A DNA stretch of 42,983 nucleotides from Mycobacterium syngnathidarum (GTDB taxonomy: Bacteria; Actinomycetota; Actinomycetes; Mycobacteriales; Mycobacteriaceae), in contig NZ_MLCL01000037.1 of NCBI RefSeq assembly GCF_001942625.1, positions 1 to 42,983 of the forward strand. The letters run 5' to 3'. Under the pieces are notes generated by a model, which was not told where the DNA came from, searched no databases, and worked only from the letters and a program-made list of their open reading frames with translations. Shown one piece after another: positions 17,540 through 26,964 of this stretch. Positions within the stretch are counted from its first letter, which is position 1; each line of letters opens with the position of its first letter. Position numbers and translations under genes: made by a program.

Positions 17540-18157
17540 ATGGCGACGCACGCGAGATCGGCCGGTCGGGAGGGGCCCGATAAGCGCAGTAACCCCCGAT
17601 CGCCCTTGGTGATCGATGTTTCCCGCCTGGGTCGGCGACCGGGTTCGTTCTTGGCTCACCAGGAAACGGTGCCCAGCCCGGTGCGGATCGGCGCCGAGCT
17701 GGTCGCCATCGAGAAGGGCGCGCCGCTGCAGCTCGATCTGCAGCTTCAGTCGGTTTCGGAGGGTGTGCTGGTCAGCGGAACCGTCTCGGCCCCCACCGTC
17801 GGCGAGTGCGCGCGTTGCCTGCAAGAGCTGACCGGCGATGTCGAGATCGACCTGACCGAGCTGTACGCCTACCCCGACAGCACCACTGACGAGACGACCG
17901 AGGCTGACGAGCTCGGTCGGGTGGGCGGCTCCGGGCAGGCCGACACGGTCGATCTGGAACAGCCGATCATCGACGCCGTCGGATTGGCATTGCCGTTCTC
18001 CCCGCTGTGTCGTCCGGATTGTCCGGGCCTGTGCCCCGATTGCGGTGTCGCGCTGGCCAGCGCCGAGCCGGGACATCACCACGACAAGATCGACCCTCGC
18101 TGGGCCAAGCTGGCCGCGATGTTGCCCGACGAAGAACGGCCCAGGGGCGACGAGTGA
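17540..18157 (+). CDS. DUF177 (YceD-type) protein
   Basis: A 205-residue member of DUF177/YceD, a family linked to 23S rRNA and ribosome assembly in plants and bacteria; the exact role is unproven. Visible features are the central block [15 protein letters not shown], the acidic middle ([15 protein letters not shown]) and the C-terminal Cys cluster [12 protein letters not shown] that could bind zinc. It resembles Rv2926c. In many bacteria it precedes rpmF; here it precedes rnc, whose GTG overlaps its TGA (GTGA at 18154-18157). The ATG at 17540 is chosen because of the -10 element just upstream; the open frame runs further 5' but without homology. Confidence 0.88.
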   Translation: MATHARSAGREGPDKRSNPRSPLVIDVSRLGRRPGSFLAHQETVPSPVRIGAELVAIEKGAPLQLDLQLQSVSEGVLVSGTVSAPTVGECARCLQELTGDVEIDLTELYAYPDSTTDETTEADELGRVGGSGQADTVDLEQPIIDAVGLALPFSPLCRPDCPGLCPDCGVALASAEPGHHHDKIDPRWAKLAAMLPDEERPRGDE

Positions 18158-18846
18158 CCGACCCGCACGCGGATTTGCTGGAGGCACTCGGCGTCGACCT
18201 CCCGGCCGAACTACTCACCATCGCGTTGACCCATCGCAGCTATTCCTACGAGAACGGTGGCCTGCCGACCAACGAGCGGCTGGAGTTCCTCGGCGACGCG
18301 GTGCTCGGATTGACGATCACCGAGGAGCTCTATCACCGCCACCCCGAGCGCTCGGAGGGGGATCTGGCGAAGCTTCGCGCCAGCATCGTCAACACCCAGG
18401 CGCTGGCCGATGTGGGCCGCGGGCTGACCGACGGCGGCCTCGGCACTCACCTGTTTCTGGGCAAGGGCGAGGAGAACTCCGGTGGTGCCGACAAGTCCAG
18501 CATCCTCGCCGATGGGGTTGAATCCCTGCTCGGCGCAATCTACTTGCAACACGGTCTGAGGACTTCGCGTGAGGTGATCCTGCGGTTGTTCGGTGAGCTG
18601 CTCGATACGGCGCCGACGCTGGGCGCCGGACTGGATTGGAAGAGCAGCTTGCAGGAGCTGACCGCCTCCCGCGGCCTCGGGGCTCCCAGCTATGTGGTGA
18701 CCTCAACCGGGCCCGATCACGACAAGGAGTTCTCGGCGGTCGTGGTGGTGGCCGATGTCGAGTACGGAAGGGGCGTCGGTCGCAACAAGAAAGAGGCTGA
18801 ACTCAAGGCGGCCGCCGCAGCCTGGAATGCACTCGACAATGCGTGA
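18154..18846 (+). CDS. rnc: Ribonuclease III
   Basis: RNase III cleaves double-stranded RNA, processing rRNA precursors and structured mRNAs. The 230-residue product has the signature [12 protein letters not shown] (40-51) with the catalytic Glu/Asp residues, the second acidic cluster in [18 protein letters not shown], and a C-terminal dsRNA-binding domain from about residue 153 ending in [17 protein letters not shown]. The GTG at 18154 overlaps the stop of the DUF177 gene. mutM follows after six bases, so the three genes form one operon. Confidence 0.96.
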   Translation: MTDPHADLLEALGVDLPAELLTIALTHRSYSYENGGLPTNERLEFLGDAVLGLTITEELYHRHPERSEGDLAKLRASIVNTQALADVGRGLTDGGLGTHLFLGKGEENSGGADKSSILADGVESLLGAIYLQHGLRTSREVILRLFGELLDTAPTLGAGLDWKSSLQELTASRGLGAPSYVVTSTGPDHDKEFSAVVVVADVEYGRGVGRNKKEAELKAAAAAWNALDNA

Positions 18847-18852
18847 GCATCG

Positions 18853-19725
18853 ATGCCCGAGCTACCCGAGGTAGAGGTAGTCCGCCGCGGGTTACAGGAA
18901 CATGTTGCGGGCAAATCGATTTCGGCGGTGCGGGTGCATCATCCGCGCGCCATACGCCGTCATGAGGCCGGCCCCGCTGACCTGACCGCCCGGCTACTCG
19001 GTGCCCGCATCACCGGGACCGGTCGCCGCGGCAAGTATCTGTGGCTGACCCTGGGGGCCGACGACGGCGAGGAGACCGGCGCCTTGGTGGTGCACCTCGG
19101 GATGAGCGGCCAGATGCTGCTGGGGCCGATCCGTGACGATCGGCATCTGCGGATCGCCGCGATGCTCGACGACGGCACGGCCTTGAGCTTCGTCGACCAA
19201 CGTACGTTCGGCGGCTGGCAGCTGGCCGAGTTGGTGACGGTCGACGGCACCGCGGTGCCGCAACCGGTGGCGCACGTAGCCCGTGATCCGCTCGACCCGC
19301 TCTTCGACCGCGACCATGTGGTTACCGTGCTGCGGCGCAAGCACTCTGAGATCAAACGTCAGCTGCTCGATCAGACCGTGGTGTCCGGTATCGGCAACAT
19401 CTACGCCGACGAGGCACTGTGGCGGACCAAGGTCAACGGCGCCAGAACCGCAGCACTGCTGCCGCGTCGCCGACTGGCAGAAGTGCTCGACGCCGCGGCG
19501 GAGGTGATGACCGACGCGCTGAGTCAGGGCGGGACGTCATTCGATTCGCTGTATGTCAATGTCAACGGCGAATCCGGGTACTTCGAACGGTCGTTGGACG
19601 CCTACGGCCGCGAAGGGGAACCGTGCCGACGGTGCGGCGCGGTGATGCGCCGCGACAAGTTCATGAATCGGTCGTCGTTTTACTGTCCACGATGTCAGCC
19701 CCGCCCGAGGGGCCCGCGAGGCTGA
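18853..19725 (+). CDS. mutM: Formamidopyrimidine-DNA glycosylase (Fpg/MutM)
   Basis: Fpg excises 8-oxoguanine and formamidopyrimidines from DNA and nicks the abasic strand. The 290-residue product begins [13 protein letters not shown], with catalytic Pro 2 and Glu 3. It contains the conserved Lys in RRGKYLWL, the helix-two-turn-helix segment [14 protein letters not shown], and a C-terminal zinc finger of two CxxC pairs (CRRC and CPRC) flanking [12 protein letters not shown]. It is last in the DUF177-rnc-mutM operon and converges on a minus-strand membrane protein. Confidence 0.96.
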   Translation: MPELPEVEVVRRGLQEHVAGKSISAVRVHHPRAIRRHEAGPADLTARLLGARITGTGRRGKYLWLTLGADDGEETGALVVHLGMSGQMLLGPIRDDRHLRIAAMLDDGTALSFVDQRTFGGWQLAELVTVDGTAVPQPVAHVARDPLDPLFDRDHVVTVLRRKHSEIKRQLLDQTVVSGIGNIYADEALWRTKVNGARTAALLPRRRLAEVLDAAAEVMTDALSQGGTSFDSLYVNVNGESGYFERSLDAYGREGEPCRRCGAVMRRDKFMNRSSFYCPRCQPRPRGPRG

Positions 19726-19745
19726 CGCCGCAGAGGTGAGCGGCG
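19726..19745. terminator. Hairpin between mutM and the PYG-repeat gene
   Basis: CGCCGC (19726-19731) and GCGGCG (19740-19745) form a 6-bp stem with an 8-base loop, filling almost exactly the gap between the two convergent stop codons. It is probably a bidirectional terminator. Confidence 0.45.
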
Positions 19746-19746
19746 C

Positions 19747-20574
19747 TCATCGGATGCCGGACAGCTCCGGCGAGTCGGACATGCAGATCTTCCACGACCC
19801 GTTCTCCTTGCGCAGGTAGAACTTGGCCGCACCCCGGCTTGTCGACAGATCCACCACGGCCTTGTCACCGGTGACCGTGATCTTGCTGATCTCTGCGGTC
19901 TCGTTCGCGCCGGTGTTGTCGTGCGGAATATCGATCGCGTCCAAACCGCCTACCTTCTCGAAAAGGTCCTGATCGGCTTGGCAGAAGTAGGGCAGGGCGT
20001 CCTTGAAGTCACCTTTGTCGGCCATCACCTGTTCGAGGAATTCTCTGACCTCCTGCTCGGCCGAACTCTCGCCGGTCGAGGAGCCCGCGCTGATGCGGCC
20101 GTTGGACTTCGAATCGCCGCCCAGCCCGAAGATGAGGACGGCCCCGACCACCACGACCACCGCGAGGACCGCACCAGCGATCGCGAGCCATTTGCCGTTG
20201 CCACCTTTGGGCGGTTGCGGAGTGGGGTAGCCGTATGGCTGCTGCGGAGCGCCGTAAGGCTGGGCTCCGTAAGGCGTTCCGTAAGGCTGCTGGGGCGCTC
20301 CATACGGTGATCCGTAGGGGTTCTGAGGTTGTTGCGGCTGCTGCGGTGCCCCGTAGGGGGATCCGTAGGGCTGCTGCGGCTGCTGTGGTGGACCGTAAGG
20401 GGATCCGTAGGGCTGCTGCGGCTGCTGAGGTGCCCCGTAGGGCGAGCCGAAAGGCTGCTCGGGATTACCGCCGGTGTTCGGATATCCCTGAGGCCCGCCC
20501 TGCTGGTACGGCTGCTGCCACGGCTCGGGAGAACCCGGTGGCGGAGTGGGCGGATTACTCGGCGGATAGGTCAC
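19747..20574 (-). CDS. Pro/Gln/Tyr-repeat membrane protein with DUF4878-like domain
   Basis: A 275-residue protein in three parts. Residues 1-120 are low-complexity, with repeated PYGSPYGAPQQPQQ units. Residues about 125-152 form one membrane helix (GKWLAIAGAVLAVVVVVGAV). The exterior part, about 165-275, looks like a DUF4878/NTF2-like fold seen in mycobacterial membrane proteins, containing ADKGDFKDALPYFC and SGIR at the end. The repeat domain would be cytoplasmic, so a role as a disordered scaffold is possible but inferred. The start at 20574 has GAGGAG 7-12 bases upstream. It is inserted antisense between mutM and the OsmC gene, a gene I do not recall at this site in M. tuberculosis. Confidence 0.8.
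   Translation of the reverse strand: MTYPPSNPPTPPPGSPEPWQQPYQQGGPQGYPNTGGNPEQPFGSPYGAPQQPQQPYGSPYGPPQQPQQPYGSPYGAPQQPQQPQNPYGSPYGAPQQPYGTPYGAQPYGAPQQPYGYPTPQPPKGGNGKWLAIAGAVLAVVVVVGAVLIFGLGGDSKSNGRISAGSSTGESSAEQEVREFLEQVMADKGDFKDALPYFCQADQDLFEKVGGLDAIDIPHDNTGANETAEISKITVTGDKAVVDLSTSRGAAKFYLRKENGSWKICMSDSPELSGIR
20268..20460 (-). repeat. Tandem repeats coding PYG-SPYG-APQQPQQ units
   Basis: Imperfect tandem units of roughly 36-48 bases, readable on the plus strand as repeated CCGTAGGG, GATCCGTAGGG and CTGCTGCGGCTGCTG blocks. They encode the cytoplasmic repeat domain. Such arrays tend to vary in copy number between strains. Confidence 0.75.
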
Positions 20575-20605
20575 AGTGCTCCTCGGCGAAAGTCGGTCAG
20601 TCGAG

Positions 20606-20611
20606 TCTATC
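20606..20611 (-). promoter_or_regulatory. -10 element of the PYG-repeat gene
   Basis: TAGACT on the minus strand fits TANNNT and gives a leader of about 25 bases that contains the GAGGAG ribosome site. Confidence 0.35.
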
Positions 20612-20713
20612 GTCGCTGTCTCGTTCGCCGGCGCCCCGAATCATGAGCGTCGGGGTGAATCGGCAGCCGTCACCGCCGGAATACCCGCGTGTCGCGACGT
20701 GTAGAAATACCGC

Positions 20714-21121
20714 ATGACCGAACTTTGGGTTGACCGCACCGGTGTGCGCAGGTATGTCGGGCGCAGTTCGCGCGGTGCAGAGGTACTGGTCGGCAGCGAG
20801 GACGTCGAGGGCGTGTTCACCCCGGGCGAGTTGATGAAAATCGCCCTGGCGGCGTGCAGCGGCATGTCCAGTGACCAGCCACTGCGCCGCCGCTTGGGCG
20901 ACGACTATCCGGCGACGATCCGGGTCTCGGGCCCGGCGGACCGGGAGCAGGAGCGTTACCCGCTGCTGGAGGAGAAACTCGAGATCGACGTGTCGAACCT
21001 CTCAGAAGCCGAGGTGGCCCGGCTGCTGACGGTGGTCGAACGCGCGATCGACCAGGTCTGCACAGTCGGCCGGACCCTCAAATCGGGCACAGAGGTGAAG
21101 TTCGAGGTCGCTAGTCGATGA
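20714..21121 (+). CDS. OsmC/Ohr family peroxiredoxin-like protein
   Basis: A 135-residue OsmC-fold protein; the family reduces organic hydroperoxides with a cysteine pair. Both cysteines are at the expected places: one in LAACSGMSSD (about residue 55) and one in QVCTVGRTLKSG (about 116). It resembles Rv2923c. The ATG at 20714 follows TAGAAAT at 20702-20708, a possible leaderless-type -10. Its TGA overlaps the start of the acylphosphatase gene (ATGA), so the two are coupled. Confidence 0.88.
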   Translation: MTELWVDRTGVRRYVGRSSRGAEVLVGSEDVEGVFTPGELMKIALAACSGMSSDQPLRRRLGDDYPATIRVSGPADREQERYPLLEEKLEIDVSNLSEAEVARLLTVVERAIDQVCTVGRTLKSGTEVKFEVASR

Positions 21122-21426
21122 CCGGGCCGGAACTCCCCGCGGATGGGCCCGGCGCCGAGGTGCGCCTGAGTGCCTGGGTGCACGGTCATGTGCAAGGCGT
21201 GGGGTTCCGGTGGTGGACCCGGTCACGGGCGCTGGAGCTCGGCCTGACCGGGTTTGCTTCGAATCGCCCCGACGGCCGGGTGCACGTGGTGGCCCAGGGG
21301 CCGCGCGAGAAATGTCAGCGATTGCTTGAGCTGCTGCAGAGCGGGCAGACGCCGGGGTCGGTGGATCACGTCGTCGCAGATTGGGCGGATGCCGACGCCC
21401 CGATGGCGGGGTTTCGCGAACGGTAG
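21118..21426 (+). CDS. acyP: Acylphosphatase
   Basis: AcyP hydrolyses carboxyl-phosphate bonds such as acetyl or carbamoyl phosphate. The 102-residue product contains the signature HVQGVGFRWWTR, with the phosphate-binding loop and catalytic Arg, and GFASNRPDGRVHVVAQG, with the catalytic Asn. The N-terminal 18 residues are an extra low-complexity extension. It is translationally coupled to the OsmC gene and followed 26 bases later by smc; the same small gene precedes smc in M. tuberculosis (Rv2922A). Confidence 0.93.
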   Translation: MTGPELPADGPGAEVRLSAWVHGHVQGVGFRWWTRSRALELGLTGFASNRPDGRVHVVAQGPREKCQRLLELLQSGQTPGSVDHVVADWADADAPMAGFRER

Positions 21427-21438
21427 CCGACTCGGCGG

Positions 21439-21444
21439 TAGGGT
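21439..21444 (+). promoter_or_regulatory. -10 element for a leaderless smc transcript
   Basis: TAGGGT fits TANNNT and ends 8 bases before the GTG at 21453. There is no ribosome site between, so smc is likely transcribed as a leaderless message within the short acyP-smc gap. Confidence 0.5.
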
Positions 21445-21452
21445 AAATCGCC

Positions 21453-24400
21453 GTGCACCTCAAGAGTCTGACGCTGAAGGGCTTCAAGTCCTTCGCTTCG
21501 CCGACGACTCTGCGTTTCGAACCCGGCATCACCTGCGTCGTCGGCCCGAACGGGTCGGGCAAGTCGAACGTGGTCGACGCACTGACCTGGGTGATGGGCG
21601 AGCAGGGTGCCAAGACCCTGCGCGGCGGCAAGATGGAGGACGTCATCTTCGCCGGCACGTCCTCGCGGGCGCCGCTGGGCCGCGCCGAGGTGACGCTGAC
21701 CATCGACAACTCCGACAACGCGCTGCCGATCGAGTATTCCGAGGTGTCGATCACCCGCCGCGTGTTCCGTGACGGCGCAGGCGAATACGAGATCAACGGC
21801 AGCAGCTGCCGGTTGATGGATGTTCAGGAGCTGCTCAGCGACTCCGGCATCGGCCGCGAGATGCACGTCATCGTCGGCCAGGGCAAGCTCTCGGAGATCC
21901 TGGAGTCGCGTCCCGAAGATCGCCGCGCCTTCATCGAGGAGGCCGCCGGGGTGCTCAAGCACCGCAAGCGCAAGGAAAAGGCGGTGCGCAAGCTCGACTC
22001 GATGGCGGCGAACCTTGCCCGCCTGACCGACCTGACCACCGAGCTGCGCCGTCAGCTCAAGCCGCTGGGCCGTCAGGCCGAGATGGCCCGGCGCGCGGCG
22101 ACGATCCAGGCCGATCTGCGTGATGCCCGGCTGCGCCTGGCCGCCGACGATTTGGTGCGGCGGCAGGTTGAGTTCCACAACACCAACCAGGCCGAGACCA
22201 CGCTGCGCCGCGAGCACGATGAGGCGACCGTCCGGCTGGAGGCATCGACCGTCGAACTGCAGGCGCACGAGGCCGCCGTCGCTGAACTGACCCGCCGCGC
22301 CGAAGCGGCCCAGCAGACCTGGTTCCGAGCCTCGGCCCTGGCCGAACGGTTGAGCGCGACCGTGCGTATCGCGACCGATCGGGCCCAGTTGTTCGAGGCC
22401 GAGACCGAGGTGTCCACCGGACAGGATCCCGAGGCGCTCGAAGCCGAGGCCGACGAGGTTGCCGAGCTCGAAATGGAGCTGCTCGGCGAGCTCGAGGAGT
22501 CGCGCATCGTGTTGGAGACCGCCCGCGCCGAGCTGGCCGAGCGTGAGCAAATCGCCGCCGAGGCCGAGCGGGCGCATCTGGCGGCCGCTCGGGCCGAGGC
22601 TGACCGGCGTGAAGGGCTGGCCCGGTTGGCCGGTCAGGTCGACACGATGCGCACTCGGGTCGAGTCGATCGACGACGGGGTCATGCGCCTGTCGGTGAAC
22701 ATCGAGGAAGCCGCCGCCAAAGCCCAACAGACGCAGGCCGAATTCGAAACCGTGCAGAACCGCGTCGGCGAGCTCGACGCCGGGGAAGTGGGCCTGGATG
22801 ACCAGCACGACCGCTCGGTGGCAGCGCTGCGGCTCGCCGACGAGCGGGTTGCCGAGCTGCAGGCCGCCGAGCGGGCCGCCGAACGGCAGGTGGCTTCGCT
22901 GCGGGCCCGTATCGAGGCTCTCTCGGTCAGCCTGGACCGGCGTGACGGGGCCGCCTGGTTGCAGAAAAACCACAGTGGCACAGGCCTTTTCGGCACCATC
23001 GGCGAGTACCTGAAGGTACAGCCGGGGCATGAGGTGGCGGTGGCGACGGTTTTGGGTGCCGCTGCCGACGCATTGGCGGCCGAGGATTTCGGGGTGGCCG
23101 CGGCTGCCGTGGCTGCGCTCAAAGAGTCCGACGGCGGCCGGGCGGCGCTGCTGCTGGGGGACTGGAGCGGCAACGGCTCGGCACCGTCAGGGGTGTTGCC
23201 CGACGGGGCGATCTGGGCCAACGACGTGGTCAGCGTTCCGGACCGGCTGCGCCCGGCGATCACCGCGATGCTCGCCGGGGTGGCGGTGGTGAGCGACCTG
23301 GCCACCGGAGTGCGGCTGGTATCGGGCCGGCCGGACCTGCGTGCGGTGACCGCGGATGGTGACCTGGTCGGCGCCGGGTGGATCAGCGGCGGCTCCGACC
23401 GCAAGCCGTCCACACTCGAGATCAGCGCTGAGATCGACAAGGCCCGAGCGGAACTGGAGATCGCCGACCGGCAGACCGGCGAGCTCGCCGCTGCACTGTC
23501 GGGGGCGCTCGCGGAGCAAGCGGCCCGGCAGGAATCGGCCGAAGAGGCGATGGCCGCGCTCAACGAATCCGATGCCGCGATTTCGGCGATCTATGAGCAG
23601 CTGGGCCGCTTGGGACAGGATGCCCGTGGGGCCGATGACGAATATCAGCGGCTGGTTCGTCAACGTGACGAGCTCGAGGCCGCACGCGGCAAGACGGTGG
23701 AGGAACTCGCCGAGCTGGAGTCGCGGTTGCACAACGCCGAGCAGCTGCCGACCTTCGAGGCCGAGCCGGTGGACCGGCAGACCACGGTAGCCGCCGCTGA
23801 GGCGGCGCGCTCGGTCGAGGTGGAGGCCCGGCTGGCGGTGCGTACCGCCGAGGAGCGCGCGAACGCGGTTCGCGGACGCGCTGATTCGCTGCGCCGGGCG
23901 GCTGCTGCCGAGCGCGAGGCCCGGGTGCGCGCGCAACGTGCCCGGGAAGCGCGCGAACACGCCGCGCGGGTGGCGGCGGCAGTGTCGGAGTCCGGCCGCG
24001 TGGTGGCCCAGCGCTTGAGCGCCGTGGTGTCGGTGGCTTCACGGATGCGCGACGAGTTGGCCACCGAGCGTCAGATGCGCGCCACCGCGCTGTCGCAGGT
24101 GCGCGACACGGTCAACGAACTCAACGCGCGGATCACCGCGCTCACCGACTCCCTGCACCGCGACGAGATGGCCAAAGCGCAAGCGGCACTTCGTATCGAA
24201 CAGCTCGAAGCCCAGGTGCTCGAACAGTTTGGTATGCCCGCCGCCGACCTGATTGCCGAGTACGGCCCACAGGTCGCGTTGCCGCCCAGCGAGCTGGAGA
24301 TGGCGGAGTACGAGCAGGCGCGCGAGCGCGGCGAACAGGTAATGGCGCCCGCCCCGATGCCGTTCGACCGGCCGATGCAGGAGCGCCGGGCCAAGAAAGC

Positions 24401-25040
24401 CGAGCGTGAGCTCTCCGAGCTCGGCCGGGTCAATCCGCTTGCACTGGAAGAGTTTGCGGCGTTGGAAGAGCGCTACAACTTCTTGTCGACCCAGCTGGAA
24501 GACGTCAAGGCCGCGCGCACCGATCTTCTCGACGTCATCGCTGATGTCGACACGCGCATCCTGCAGGTGTTCACCGAGGCCTACGTCGACGTGGAGCGCG
24601 AATTCGAGCAGGTGTTCGCCACGCTGTTCCCCGGCGGAGAGGGTCGGCTGCTGCTGACCAACCCGGCCGACATGCTGACCACCGGCATCGAGGTGGAGGC
24701 CAGACCGCCGGGCAAGAAGATCAAACGACTGTCGCTGCTGTCCGGTGGTGAGAAGTCGCTGACCGCGGTGGCGATGCTGGTGGCGATCTTCCGGGCCCGG
24801 CCCTCTCCGTTCTACGTGATGGACGAGGTCGAGGCTGCCCTCGACGATGTCAACCTGCGCCGCCTGATCAGCCTTTTCGAGCAGCTGCGGGAGAAGTCCC
24901 AGCTGATCGTGATCACCCACCAGAAGCCCACGATGGAGGTGGCCGACGCGCTCTACGGTGTGACGATGCGCGGCGACGGCATCACCACCGTGATCTCGCA
25001 GCGCATGCGGGGACAGGAACTGGCAGCCAACCCGAGCTGA
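21453..25040 (+). CDS. smc: Chromosome partition protein SMC
   Basis: SMC is the ATPase of the condensin-like complex that organises and segregates the chromosome with ScpA and ScpB (not in this window). The 1195-residue protein has the N-terminal P-loop GPNGSGKS (31-38), two long coiled coils rich in Ala/Glu/Arg, a hinge around residues 500-680 ([17 protein letters not shown]... to [15 protein letters not shown]), and the C-terminal head with the signature LSGGEKSL and Walker [14 protein letters not shown], followed by [10 protein letters not shown]. The GTG at 21453 gives the usual [13 protein letters not shown] start. It converges on a PE-PPE-type hydrolase gene. Confidence 0.97.
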   Translation: MHLKSLTLKGFKSFASPTTLRFEPGITCVVGPNGSGKSNVVDALTWVMGEQGAKTLRGGKMEDVIFAGTSSRAPLGRAEVTLTIDNSDNALPIEYSEVSITRRVFRDGAGEYEINGSSCRLMDVQELLSDSGIGREMHVIVGQGKLSEILESRPEDRRAFIEEAAGVLKHRKRKEKAVRKLDSMAANLARLTDLTTELRRQLKPLGRQAEMARRAATIQADLRDARLRLAADDLVRRQVEFHNTNQAETTLRREHDEATVRLEASTVELQAHEAAVAELTRRAEAAQQTWFRASALAERLSATVRIATDRAQLFEAETEVSTGQDPEALEAEADEVAELEMELLGELEESRIVLETARAELAEREQIAAEAERAHLAAARAEADRREGLARLAGQVDTMRTRVESIDDGVMRLSVNIEEAAAKAQQTQAEFETVQNRVGELDAGEVGLDDQHDRSVAALRLADERVAELQAAERAAERQVASLRARIEALSVSLDRRDGAAWLQKNHSGTGLFGTIGEYLKVQPGHEVAVATVLGAAADALAAEDFGVAAAAVAALKESDGGRAALLLGDWSGNGSAPSGVLPDGAIWANDVVSVPDRLRPAITAMLAGVAVVSDLATGVRLVSGRPDLRAVTADGDLVGAGWISGGSDRKPSTLEISAEIDKARAELEIADRQTGELAAALSGALAEQAARQESAEEAMAALNESDAAISAIYEQLGRLGQDARGADDEYQRLVRQRDELEAARGKTVEELAELESRLHNAEQLPTFEAEPVDRQTTVAAAEAARSVEVEARLAVRTAEERANAVRGRADSLRRAAAAEREARVRAQRAREAREHAARVAAAVSESGRVVAQRLSAVVSVASRMRDELATERQMRATALSQVRDTVNELNARITALTDSLHRDEMAKAQAALRIEQLEAQVLEQFGMPAADLIAEYGPQVALPPSELEMAEYEQARERGEQVMAPAPMPFDRPMQERRAKKAERELSELGRVNPLALEEFAALEERYNFLSTQLEDVKAARTDLLDVIADVDTRILQVFTEAYVDVEREFEQVFATLFPGGEGRLLLTNPADMLTTGIEVEARPPGKKIKRLSLLSGGEKSLTAVAMLVAIFRARPSPFYVMDEVEAALDDVNLRRLISLFEQLREKSQLIVITHQKPTMEVADALYGVTMRGDGITTVISQRMRGQELAANPS

Positions 25041-25048
25041 CTCGGTTG

Positions 25049-25074
25049 CCGCGCCGATCGGTCGCTCGGCGCGG
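25049..25074. terminator. Strong hairpin between smc and the PE-PPE hydrolase gene
   Basis: CCGCGCCGA (25049-25057) and TCGGCGCGG (25066-25074) form a perfect 9-bp stem with an 8-base loop in the 37-base gap between two convergent stops. It is the strongest terminator candidate in the window, and works on either strand. Confidence 0.6.
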
Positions 25075-25077
25075 GCC

Positions 25078-26559
25078 CTATGCCGCGTCGGAATGTCCCG
25101 AACGGTGCTGCCGGCGCGACTTGCCTTGCGTATCGCTGTCTTTCGTGCCCCTGGTTCCGGTTTTCGGGTGGGCTGACTTGCCGTCATCGAAGCGATGGTG
25201 TGCGCGGGCCCGACGAGGTGGATCTTGGGGCGCATCCGCCTGCGCGTGGGTTGCACCAGCGGACGGCTTCTTGGAGATCAGCGGCCGTCGCAATGACCGG
25301 ACATGCTCGGCCTTCGATGTCGGCTGTTGCTTGTCCTGACGCCGCGGCGCCTCGAACTCGGATTCGGTCTTGTCGCCCGGCGTGGTTTTCACCTCGGCAT
25401 CCGGTGTGCCGACTCCGGCCTGCGGCCCGGCGATGTCGCTGCGCTGCTTTGCTGCCGCAGCGTCGGGCGCGAGCCGATCGGGAGCCGGCTTTTCCACTGT
25501 GCCAAGGGTTTCTGTGTCGGTATCGGCCGTTTTGATGCCCAGGTCGGTGAGCGCGTTGCGCACCCCCTCCTTGGCCGCAGCTCTCAGGTCCGAGGCCAGT
25601 TTGTCCAGATCGATGCGAGGTAGCAGCCCGGCTCGGGTCGGAACGCCCATGTTCTCCGGTGTGCGGTCGTAGCCCAGGTCGATGAGCACCCGCAGGGTCG
25701 GCTCGGCCAGATCGAGCAGTGGGTCGAGAATTCCGATGGTGCGCAACGGCTGCAGCAGCGGCAGGTGCTCGGTGTGAACCAGGTAATAGGTGGTGTTGCC
25801 GGACGTGTAGGACTGGTAGGTGGTCGGATCGTCCAGGTCGATCACGGACGACCCGTAGTTCGGATGCAGGTAGAAGTAGCCCATCAGGGCGTTGAGGTCG
25901 GCCAGCAGATTCAGTGGGTACTTGGGGAAGTCGGCGATCAAGTCGTACTCACGGGCCACGTCGATCGTCTGGTACTCGTCGTCCGGGGTGGCACCGTCGA
26001 AGGTGACCCCGAGGATCGGGATGTACAGCCCTTCGAACCGGGCCAGAATTCCGCCGTTGGGCCGATTCGGGTTGGCCACGAACACGAACGAAAGTTCGTC
26101 GGGTGAGGGCACGGCCGCACCCTGGGCGCGGAGTTCGGCCAGGTTGCGCTTCTCCCGGGTGGCGATGTTGGCGCTCTGCGAATAGCCCACGACGATCTTC
26201 TCACCGGGGGTCGCCAGGACGGCGTTGTTCAGGCCGAGCACGCCACGAGCCACCGAGGTGTCGAAGCTGACATCGGTCAGGCCGGTGGCCGGCCAGAAGT
26301 GCTCCGGTGTCTGCACCCAGTCAAGGTCGTCGTCTCCGAGATGCCAGTCGGACAGATAGGTGCTGTTCACCTGGTCCACGTAGGTGCCGGCGCCCCATTG
26401 GTGCGGATCTCCCAGCGCTTTCATCCCGGTGCCACCCATGATCAGTGCCGTTGCCGCCAGTTGTACGAGCGTGGTCATGCTGGCCGTCAGCACCAGCCCG
26501 ACCGTCCCGGACACGGCGACCAGAGTCAGTGCCAGCCCCCGAAGCGCGCGAATGTGCAT
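25078..26559 (-). CDS. Exported PE-PPE-domain serine hydrolase
   Basis: A 493-residue exported protein with a cutinase-like alpha/beta hydrolase of the PE-PPE family but without any PE or PPE N-terminus. Residues 1-45 form a signal/membrane segment. The nucleophile elbow is GYSQS (125-129, Ser 127) and the domain keeps FVFVANPNRPNGG and YDLIADFPKYPLN. The last 140 residues or so are a basic Arg/Lys/His/Pro-rich tail that looks disordered. I choose the ATG at 26559 because GGGAGGGG precedes it by 6 bases; an in-frame ATG at 26628 would put 23 polar residues before the signal. PE-PPE hydrolases act on lipids or esters in the envelope; the substrate here is unknown. Confidence 0.82.
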   Translation of the reverse strand: MHIRALRGLALTLVAVSGTVGLVLTASMTTLVQLAATALIMGGTGMKALGDPHQWGAGTYVDQVNSTYLSDWHLGDDDLDWVQTPEHFWPATGLTDVSFDTSVARGVLGLNNAVLATPGEKIVVGYSQSANIATREKRNLAELRAQGAAVPSPDELSFVFVANPNRPNGGILARFEGLYIPILGVTFDGATPDDEYQTIDVAREYDLIADFPKYPLNLLADLNALMGYFYLHPNYGSSVIDLDDPTTYQSYTSGNTTYYLVHTEHLPLLQPLRTIGILDPLLDLAEPTLRVLIDLGYDRTPENMGVPTRAGLLPRIDLDKLASDLRAAAKEGVRNALTDLGIKTADTDTETLGTVEKPAPDRLAPDAAAAKQRSDIAGPQAGVGTPDAEVKTTPGDKTESEFEAPRRQDKQQPTSKAEHVRSLRRPLISKKPSAGATHAQADAPQDPPRRARAHHRFDDGKSAHPKTGTRGTKDSDTQGKSRRQHRSGHSDAA

Positions 26560-26689
26560 CTTTGCCCCTCCCTTTTTCGCGAGAAATCCCAAGGGAAAGA
26601 CCACGTGCCCACCGGATGCTGAAGCCATTCCCGACCCGCTTTGGATCGTGGACCACGTTTACGGTGCGTGTCAGCGAATTGAAAAAAGT

Positions 26690-26717
26690 CGCATAAAAAA
26701 TGAAGTATGCAGGTCAA
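26690..26717 (-). promoter_or_regulatory. Promoter of the PE-PPE hydrolase gene
   Basis: On the minus strand TTGACC (26717-26712) is followed after 16 bases by TATGCG (26695-26690). The predicted start gives a leader of about 125 bases before the ATG at 26559. The -35 is near consensus; the -10 is weaker. Confidence 0.4.
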
Positions 26718-26730
26718 GATTGAAGAAATA

Positions 26731-26736
26731 TATAAT
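26731..26736 (+). promoter_or_regulatory. Consensus -10 TATAAT facing ftsY
   Basis: A perfect TATAAT inside the A/T-rich island, directed toward ftsY 220 bases away and followed by the hairpin at 26754-26776. No good -35 is seen 16-18 bases upstream, so activity is uncertain. Confidence 0.35.
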
Positions 26737-26753
26737 GGCGGGCCACACAGCTA

Positions 26754-26776
26754 AGCCGTAGAGGAAATCTACGGCT
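26754..26776. repeat. Perfect 9-bp inverted repeat with GGAAA loop
   Basis: AGCCGTAGA and TCTACGGCT around a 5-base GGAAA loop. It may be a terminator for a short transcript from the TATAAT at 26731, an RNA hairpin near its 5' end, or a repressor operator. No T-tract follows on the plus strand. Confidence 0.5.
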
Positions 26777-26964
26777 GGCGAGACAATGTTTGAGCTCGTG
26801 TGTGGAGGCGAGGAAATGCCGCTGTGGTACGAGAGTGTACCGCCATTTTGTGCCGTGCGGAATACCGATTTTTCCCACCGACGCAGGAATGTGCCGGGCC
26901 GGTCGCACCGGGTGGTACGCGGGGCCGGTCGTGCCCACGTCAGCGCCCTGAGACAATGGCGGAC

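Larger units (their letters stand above)
26560..26964. other. AT-rich divergent intergenic region (hydrolase / ftsY)
   Basis: About 400 bases with no supported gene. The part 26680-26745 is strikingly A/T-rich for this genome (runs of A, TATATAAT). It holds a minus-strand promoter candidate, a perfect plus-strand TATAAT and a hairpin, listed separately. Short open frames across it have no recognisable products. The base composition differs from both neighbours. Confidence 0.6.

Noticed and set aside
20268..20460. CRISPR-like repeat array
   Set aside because: The repeats are contiguous, in frame and encode PYG/PQQ peptides; no unique spacers separate them.
21366..23030. Minus-strand open frame of 554 codons across acyP and smc
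   Set aside because: Shadow of smc coding sequence, with low-complexity Gly/Leu/Gln-rich product and no ribosome site.
26714..26956. Small minus-strand ORF of 80 codons upstream of ftsY
   Set aside because: No ribosome site and no recognisable family; it spans the promoter-like elements and the hairpin.
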